Assembly: GCA_020061585.1 (NCBI GenBank)
Contig: JAGUXX010000264.1
Coordinates: 1 to 40,737, forward strand
Source of the DNA: Betaproteobacteria bacterium
GTDB lineage: Bacteria > Pseudomonadota > Gammaproteobacteria > Burkholderiales > Thiobacillaceae
Length of the DNA: 40,737 nucleotides
Reading direction: 5' to 3'
Shown here: positions 36,088 to 40,737 of the stretch, one piece after another
Layout: every line of letters starts with the position of its first letter
Numbering within the stretch: the first letter of the stretch is position 1
Notes under the pieces: generated by a model
Seen by the model: only the letters and a program-made list of their open reading frames with translations
Database searches by the model: none
Told to the model about the DNA's origin: nothing
Made by a program: the position numbers and the translations under genes

Positions 36088-37423
36088 TCTGTTCGGCGCC
36101 ACCGCGCCAGCGGAAAGGACCGGCCTCGCCGATGCGGCCACACCGCTGGCGGAGCGTCTGCGCCCGCGCAGCCTGGAACAGGTCATCGGCCAATCGCATT
36201 TGCTCGGCCCCGGCCGGCCGCTGCGGTTGACTTTCGAATCGGGCAAGCCGCACTCGATGATTCTATGGGGCCCGCCCGGCGTCGGCAAAACCACGCTGGC
36301 GCGGCTGATGGCCAGCCATTTCGAAGCCGATTTCATCCAGATTTCCGCCGTGCTGGCCGGCGTCAAGGAAATCCGCGAAGCCGTCGAACGCGCCCGCGTC
36401 AATCGCGCCGCCGGACGTCAGACCATACTGTTCGTCGACGAAGTGCACCGTTTCAACAAGGCTCAGCAGGACGCCTTTCTGCCGCATGTCGAGTCCGGCC
36501 TGATCAATTTCATCGGCGCCACCACCGAGAACCCCTCCTTAGAAGTGGTCGGCGCCCTGCTCTCGCGCGCCCAGGTCTATGTCCTCAAGCCGCTGGATGA
36601 CGCCGATCTGGCGGCGCTGCTGGAACGCGCGCTGCGGGCCGCCGACAGTCCGGTCGAGTTGAACGATGACGCCGCTCGGATGCTGCGCGACTATGCCGAC
36701 GGCGATGGACGACGCCTGCTCAACTTGCTCGAGCAATTGCTGACCGCGGCGCAAGCCGCGCGGCGCGGCGTCATCGACAACGTGTTCGTCGGCGAAGCGC
36801 TGGCGCCTTCACGGCGCCGTTTCGACAAGGGCGGCGACGCGTTCTACGACCAGATATCCGCGCTGCATAAATCCGTGCGCGGTTCCAGCCCGGACGCGGC
36901 GCTGTACTGGCTAGGTCGCATGCTGGATGGCGGCGCCGACCCGCTCTATCTGGGTCGCCGGATCATTCGGATGGCGGTGGAAGACATTGGCTTGGCGGAT
37001 CCGCGCGCGCTGACCACGGCGCTGGACGCAGTCGCCACATTCGAGCGTCTGGGCAGCCCGGAAGGCGAACTGGCGCTGGCTCAGGCGGTGCTGTACCTGT
37101 CGACGGCGCCGAAAAGCAATGCGCTCTACATGGCCTGGAAGGCCGCGCGGGCTTTCATCGCGCAAGACGGCTCACGGCCGGTACCCGTGCATCTGCGCAA
37201 TGCGCCGACCCGATTGATGAAGGAACTCGGCTACGGCCACGCTTATCGTTACGCGCATGACGAGCCGGAAGCCTACGCGGCGGGAGAACGCTATTTCCCC
37301 GACGATCTGCCCCGCCCTCCCCGCTTCTATCAACCCACGCCGCGCGGCCTGGAGGGCAAGATCGGCGAGCGGCTGGCGTATCTGAATGGGCTTGATATCG
37401 ACGCGGCCAAACGCGGCAAATAA
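36077..37423 (+). CDS. rarA: Replication-associated recombination protein RarA (MgsA)
   Basis: 448 aa. N-terminal [20 protein letters not shown], Walker [13 protein letters not shown] (near residue 65), Walker [20 protein letters not shown], sensor [10 protein letters not shown]. The C-terminal MgsA domain contains [19 protein letters not shown] and PHLRNAPT-like residues ([17 protein letters not shown]). A clamp-loader-like AAA ATPase acting at stalled forks with SSB. It starts with GTG inside the lolA end. The gene order ftsK-lolA-rarA is conserved in proteobacteria. Confidence 0.95.
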   Translation: MTADLFGATAPAERTGLADAATPLAERLRPRSLEQVIGQSHLLGPGRPLRLTFESGKPHSMILWGPPGVGKTTLARLMASHFEADFIQISAVLAGVKEIREAVERARVNRAAGRQTILFVDEVHRFNKAQQDAFLPHVESGLINFIGATTENPSLEVVGALLSRAQVYVLKPLDDADLAALLERALRAADSPVELNDDAARMLRDYADGDGRRLLNLLEQLLTAAQAARRGVIDNVFVGEALAPSRRRFDKGGDAFYDQISALHKSVRGSSPDAALYWLGRMLDGGADPLYLGRRIIRMAVEDIGLADPRALTTALDAVATFERLGSPEGELALAQAVLYLSTAPKSNALYMAWKAARAFIAQDGSRPVPVHLRNAPTRLMKELGYGHAYRYAHDEPEAYAAGERYFPDDLPRPPRFYQPTPRGLEGKIGERLAYLNGLDIDAAKRGK

Positions 37424-37448
37424 CCACCACGAGCCACCCCGGTTCGCT

Positions 37449-37727
37449 CTATCGCTTGTGCAAGCCGCGCAGCAGTTGCCAACCCAGCCAGCCGCGGCGC
37501 AACCAGTTCATGGCCCGTCCTGGGCGCAATATGGCCAGGAACACAACGCCCCCGACGAACAAGGCGGGATTGCGCCTAAGCGTTTGCAATGCCGCCAAAC
37601 CCTGATCAACCCGCGCCAGCGGCGCGCGCCAGGGTTCGACAGTTTGCGCCAGGGCGGCGCGCTGGTCGGCGCACTGGGCAATCAGTCGCTGACGGCGCTC
37701 GACAAGTGAAAGCGTGGGCTTACTCAT
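37449..37727 (-). CDS. YqjK-like protein
   Basis: 92 aa. It begins MSKPTLSLVERRQRLIAQCADQR, the arginine- and glutamine-rich helix of YqjK-type proteins, with one hydrophobic segment near residues 53-66 (ALFVGGVVFLAIL). Third gene of a yqjD-yqjE-yqjK cluster; its start overlaps the end of the yqjE-like gene by 4 nt. Function unknown; the cluster is linked to stationary-phase and membrane stress in enterobacteria. Confidence 0.72.
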   Translation of the reverse strand: MSKPTLSLVERRQRLIAQCADQRAALAQTVEPWRAPLARVDQGLAALQTLRRNPALFVGGVVFLAILRPGRAMNWLRRGWLGWQLLRGLHKR

Positions 37728-38116
37728 GATCGAGTCGTCAGTTGTTGCCGGTCTTTCTGCAATTCCGCCATGCTCGCGGAAAAGAGTCGCGGCTTGGTGC
37801 GCATTTTATGCAGCGCAACGCTGCTCGCGGCCATGCCGCCGACCAAAAATAACCCGCACAGCACGCCTATGCTCAGCAAGCGGTAGCTATCCCAGAATGC
37901 CGCCACCAACAGCAGTGTCCCCAGCAAGAAGCCGACCCCGAGACAGAACAGCGCAACCAAAGCCAACAGCAACAGGGAGAGGAAATGATCCCGCTCCTCC
38001 TCCAAGTCTGAAGACAACAGGTCGAGGCGAGTGCGCGCAATGGCGGTCAGCGTTGCCGCGAACGCGGCGAGCGAATCCAGCAGGCCTTTGCTTGCTTCCA
38101 CGGTCTTCTCGGACAT
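37724..38116 (-). CDS. YqjE-like phage-holin-family membrane protein
   Basis: 130 aa from the ATG at 38116 (MSEKTVEASKGLL). A TTG start eight codons earlier would overlap the preceding gene. An amphipathic N-terminus is followed by two transmembrane helices (LLLLALVALFCLGVGFLLG and LLSIGVLCGLFLVGGMAAS), the holin-superfamily III pattern of YqjE. It lies 10 nt after the yqjD-like gene; probably one transcript. Confidence 0.82.
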   Translation of the reverse strand: MSEKTVEASKGLLDSLAAFAATLTAIARTRLDLLSSDLEEERDHFLSLLLLALVALFCLGVGFLLGTLLLVAAFWDSYRLLSIGVLCGLFLVGGMAASSVALHKMRTKPRLFSASMAELQKDRQQLTTRS

Positions 38117-38126
38117 GCCCGGGCGC

Positions 38127-38441
38127 CTAGCGTCGACCAAGCAGGTAGCCGACTATCAGACCGATGGCGGCGGCGGCTCCGACGGCGTTCCACGGGTTTT
38201 CATGGACATATTCGTCAGTGGCTCTGGCTGCCTCCTTGGTTTTCTCGATCAGCGCATCCTGCGCCAATGCCAGCTTGGCATTGACCACCCGCAGTGATTC
38301 TTCCGCTTTGGCGCGTACTTCCGCCAATTTCTCCCCCCCCTGATTGGCGGTGGCCTTCAGCAACGCTTCCGCATCCGCCACTACCACCTTGAAATCGGCA
38401 ATCAATTGTTCTTTTGAAACATCGTTGCTTGATTGATTCAT
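38127..38441 (-). CDS. YqjD/ElaB (DUF883) membrane-anchored ribosome-binding-type protein
   Basis: 104 aa from the ATG at 38441 (MNQSSNDVSKEQL) with ggagaa upstream; the longer frame to 38474 is rejected. Long amphipathic helix with coiled-coil character (VVADAEALLKATANQ and LAEVRAKAEESLRVVNAKL), then the DUF883 signature DEYVHENPWNAVG, and a C-terminal tail anchor (AAAAIGLIVGYLLGRR). In E. coli such proteins tether ribosomes to the membrane in stationary phase. First gene of the cluster. Confidence 0.88.
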   Translation of the reverse strand: MNQSSNDVSKEQLIADFKVVVADAEALLKATANQGGEKLAEVRAKAEESLRVVNAKLALAQDALIEKTKEAARATDEYVHENPWNAVGAAAAIGLIVGYLLGRR

Positions 38442-38624
38442 GATTTTCTCCGAAGTTGATATACAGGAGTTCATTGTAAGTCCTCAAGTGTTGCAGTCCA
38501 AAGTTGGCAATACACCGGGAATCTGCCTCGGCAAGCGACCCATGACCTGAAAACTTCATATGCGCATGTCCCTGCCATAAACAACAATGGCAACAAATTC
38601 AAATTCGGGACGAAAATCAGCGCC

Positions 38625-39263
38625 ATGCCAGAGCGAATTCAGTCAAGATCCGAAGAAATTGCCAACAGCCTCAGTCACGGCGTCGGCGTTGTGCTTGCGC
38701 TGTTTGCCGCGCCGCTGCTGATCATCGCGGCTGTGCGCCATGGTCAGGCGTCGTACGTGGTTGGCGCCAGTGTCTACGCGCTCACCATGTTGCTGCTGTA
38801 TCTCAGTTCGACCCTCTATCACGCGTTGCCGCCCGGGCGGGCCAAGGCTCTCTTCGCCAAGCTCGACCATGGCGCTATCTACCTGTTCATCGCCGGCACT
38901 TACACTCCGTTTTCGCTGGGCGCGCTGCAAGGCGCATGGGGATGGACATTGTTCGGCCTTATCTGGGGACTGGCCGCCATCGGGCTGGCACTCAAAGCAT
39001 TCGACAAATTGTCACATCCCGTGCTGTCAACCAGTCTCTATCTGGCAATGGGCTGGCTGGTGGTGATCGCGGCCGTGCCGATGCTGGAGCGCGTCGCCGT
39101 CGCCGGCATCCTCTGGCTGGTTGCCGGTGGCGTCGCGTACACGGCGGGTGTGGCGTTTTATCTGACCGACGCAAGATTGAAATACGGCCATTTCATCTGG
39201 CATCTCTTCGTGCTGACAGGCAGCGCCTGTCATTTCATCGCGGTCCTTGAATATTCGGCCTGA
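38625..39263 (+). CDS. Hemolysin III family (PAQR-like) membrane protein
   Basis: 212 aa, seven transmembrane helices. Family motifs: EEIANSLSHGVGVV, STLYHALPPGRAKALFAKLDH, GAIYLFIAGTYTPF and the C-terminal FIWHLFVLTGSACHFIAVLEY. The three conserved His and an Asp form a putative zinc hydrolase site as in PAQR receptors and alkaline ceramidases. The name hemolysin is historical; the role is probably membrane homeostasis. Divergent from the yqjD-type cluster, with 183 bp between starts. Confidence 0.9.
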   Translation: MPERIQSRSEEIANSLSHGVGVVLALFAAPLLIIAAVRHGQASYVVGASVYALTMLLLYLSSTLYHALPPGRAKALFAKLDHGAIYLFIAGTYTPFSLGALQGAWGWTLFGLIWGLAAIGLALKAFDKLSHPVLSTSLYLAMGWLVVIAAVPMLERVAVAGILWLVAGGVAYTAGVAFYLTDARLKYGHFIWHLFVLTGSACHFIAVLEYSA

Positions 39264-39292
39264 CAGAGGCAACCATCAGGAGTGCGGGCGGA

Positions 39293-39949
39293 TTATTCCG
39301 GTCCGCGCAGAGTATGCAATTGTTCGGATTTCCTGCTTGCCAGACTGCCACTGATGCGTTTCAGAAATGAAAAGTCGAATCTGGACCGCTTGTTGATCAA
39401 GCGTCTCGGAATGCCGTCTTGATCAAGGAGCTTTTCGATAGTACTGAAGATGGCGTAGCGAGAAATCGGTTTTTCTATGAAGCCATCCGCATCGACTCGC
39501 AACTGATGATACATTTCGATGGCTTTAGGGTTGCCGCTGATCAGGATCACCGGCACTCGGCGCGCCAAAGGGTCTCTGCGAATACGCCGGAGCACTTCGA
39601 AACCGTTCATGCCAGGCATACCGATATCCAGTATGACCAGATCGGGGTTTTCGAAACACGCTTTGGACAAACCGCGTTGCGGTTCACTCGATTTCAATGT
39701 CACATAGTCCAGCGCAGCAAAAACCTTGCCGAGCTCGGACAGCGACCTTTCGCTGTCATCAATGATCAGGACACGCGTACCCTTTCTGGCGTTCAGATGA
39801 CGATTCATCCTGCGCTCTTGCACCACAGGCAACTGATTGCCACGGTTTGACCGAACCCTGTGCATGCTGCCAACCAATGTATTCCAACGCTGCATGAGTT
39901 GCATGTAACACCCCTGTTGAGAATGATCCGCGCTCGAGATATTCAGCAT
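39293..39949 (-). CDS. Response regulator with receiver domain and unassigned flanks
   Basis: Up to 218 aa. The receiver domain (about residues 57-180) has acidic pair D64-D65 (VLIIDDSERS), phosphoacceptor D108 (LVILDIGMPGMNG), Ser at the Thr position (LISGN, S138) and K160 (FIEKPIS). There is no DNA-binding output domain; the last 35 residues are basic. The start is uncertain: ATG at 39949 lacks a ribosome site; ATG at 39904 has agggg upstream; ATG at 39808 gives the minimal receiver. Stand-alone receivers of this kind often serve chemotaxis or phosphorelays; a chemoreceptor gene lies nearby. Confidence 0.8.
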   Translation of the reverse strand: MLNISSADHSQQGCYMQLMQRWNTLVGSMHRVRSNRGNQLPVVQERRMNRHLNARKGTRVLIIDDSERSLSELGKVFAALDYVTLKSSEPQRGLSKACFENPDLVILDIGMPGMNGFEVLRRIRRDPLARRVPVILISGNPKAIEMYHQLRVDADGFIEKPISRYAIFSTIEKLLDQDGIPRRLINKRSRFDFSFLKRISGSLASRKSEQLHTLRGPE

Positions 39950-40352
39950 GACTTTATATTAGATTTTTCTAATCTTTGCACTGCCGAACTGAAAATTCAG
40001 ATTAGTGCATGAAGATCACACTGGCGAGCAATCAATGACTGCCGAGTAGCGGCTGTTGCCGGTCGATCGAACCCTGGCCGCCTCCGTATGAGCAACTAGT
40101 AGTCACGCTATCCATCCGCTATATTTGTGCCGGCAAGCGTGCAACACCACACTAGCATCCATGGCCTGAAACCTGACCCTGCCAGTTTTCTCTCAGCCCA
40201 GCTCGAATGACGATTAGACCTGATTCGAGCGCAAACCTGCTGAATAGTCCTAAAGTTATTACCCGAATCGCCGAAATGCTGTGCAGTCGCGGCTCAGGAT
40301 GAACCTGCGACACGATGTATCTTCGCTGTTGTCTTGCCTGGAGAAGCCTGAC
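39950..40352. other. Intergenic region between response regulator and chemoreceptor
   Basis: About 400 bp without a convincing gene. A small hairpin attaga-tttt-tctaat (39958-39973) lies before the response regulator start. The rest shows no terminator or strong promoter that I can support. Confidence 0.45.
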
Positions 40353-40649
40353 ATGTTGAATCTGAGAAGTCTCAAAATCCGCAGCCAACTGATCATTCTG
40401 TTGACCGCGATGACCACCCTGTTTCTGATTGCTACCGGCGTGTCTTATCAAGCGCTGAACAAGGCGAAATCAGAATTCACCAGCTTTATCGAGCAGGATC
40501 AGCGCATCCTGCTCAACTACACCGAGTTGTTGGCGAATGGTCTGCAAATGGGACAGGCGTTGCGCAACATCATCCTCGATCCGGACAATCCCAAGGCTTA
40601 TGAGAATTTCGACAAGGCCAGCAACGAGATGGACGCGATGCTAGTGTAG
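40353..40649 (+). pseudogene. Methyl-accepting chemotaxis protein, truncated N-terminus
   Basis: 98 aa from the ATG at 40353. A basic N-terminus (MLNLRSLKIRSQ) and a transmembrane helix (LIILLTAMTTLFLIATGVSY) are followed by a helical periplasmic segment of four-helix-bundle type (KAKSEFTSFIEQDQRILLNY), with GQALRNIILDPDNPKAYENF typical of MCP ligand domains. It stops at TAG 40647-40649, before a second transmembrane helix, HAMP or signalling domain (full proteins are about 530 aa). The following bases do not continue the protein in another frame as far as the window shows, so an insertion or deletion probably broke the gene. Confidence 0.65.
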
Positions 40650-40737
40650 TGCTGCACTCTTGATGGAACTTATATTCCTACAGCCAGTCGGTACCTTCAC
40701 ACGACAAAGCAATGAGGACCGACGCGTGCGAGTAGCC
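40642..40737. other. Sequence beyond the chemoreceptor break, possible insertion-element edge
   Basis: The last 95 bases lack an open frame matching a chemoreceptor. An imperfect palindrome, gtagtgctgcac, lies at the break and could be an end of an insertion sequence. Too short to identify. Confidence 0.25.

Overview
The window is a GC-rich chromosomal segment from a Gram-negative proteobacterium, most likely a betaproteobacterium. The evidence is the short H-NS-like protein, the trxB / ftsK-lolA-rarA neighbourhood, the sdhCDABE-gltA-sucA order, and outer-membrane lipoprotein machinery (LolA, BepA-like M48 protease). I cannot name the genus with confidence. No rRNA, tRNA or CRISPR array was seen.

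Layout. (1) 1-6375, + strand, housekeeping: the C-terminal end of a peptidoglycan editing factor (PgeF/YfiH), a ZIP metal transporter, a metallo-beta-lactamase-fold diiron-type protein translationally coupled to rimO, a NudJ-like Nudix hydrolase next to mnmA, and an M48 metalloprotease with a TPR-like tail. (2) 6451-9251, - strand: a dead type III restriction-modification locus. Fragments of mod and res flank an intact Fic-family gene, with REP-like hairpins beside it. (3) 9606-14178: recJ, a divergent fusion protein (HTH-like N-terminus, 2Fe-2S ferredoxin, degenerate flavin reductase), a YbaK-like deacylase, a small membrane protein and a cysteine-rich lipoprotein. (4) 14384-22140: a TCA-cycle cluster sdhCDABE-gltA-sucA closed by a 48-bp perfect palindrome acting as a terminator. 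sucB and lpd do not follow. (5) 22150-24135, - strand: H-NS-like gene, smr, trxB. (6) About 24233-33097: a compact Mu-like transposable element inserted between trxB and ftsK. (7) 33180-37423, + strand: ftsK, lolA, rarA, overlapping or tightly packed. (8) 37449-40737: yqjK/yqjE/yqjD-type stress membrane genes (-), a hemolysin III family protein (+), a response regulator (-), and a methyl-accepting chemotaxis protein cut off after about 98 codons near the window edge.

The most unusual part is the Mu-like element. Its control and transposition half looks intact: divergent repressor and Ner-like gene around a palindromic operator, DDE transposase A, ATPase B, GemA, and Mor activator. Of a morphogenesis half it keeps only a short Mu-protease-I-like gene and one unrecognised coiled-coil-rich gene. 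About 920 bp between gemA and the next gene hold no convincing ORF. That stretch carries two tandem copies of a roughly 97-nt unit that folds as a four-helix, cloverleaf-like junction, further inverted repeats, and an intrinsic terminator on the minus strand. This is a candidate undescribed structured RNA or DNA element. The whole may be a shrunken prophage or a satellite-like minimal transposable phage. These interpretations are inference; the repeats and gene content are read directly from the sequence.
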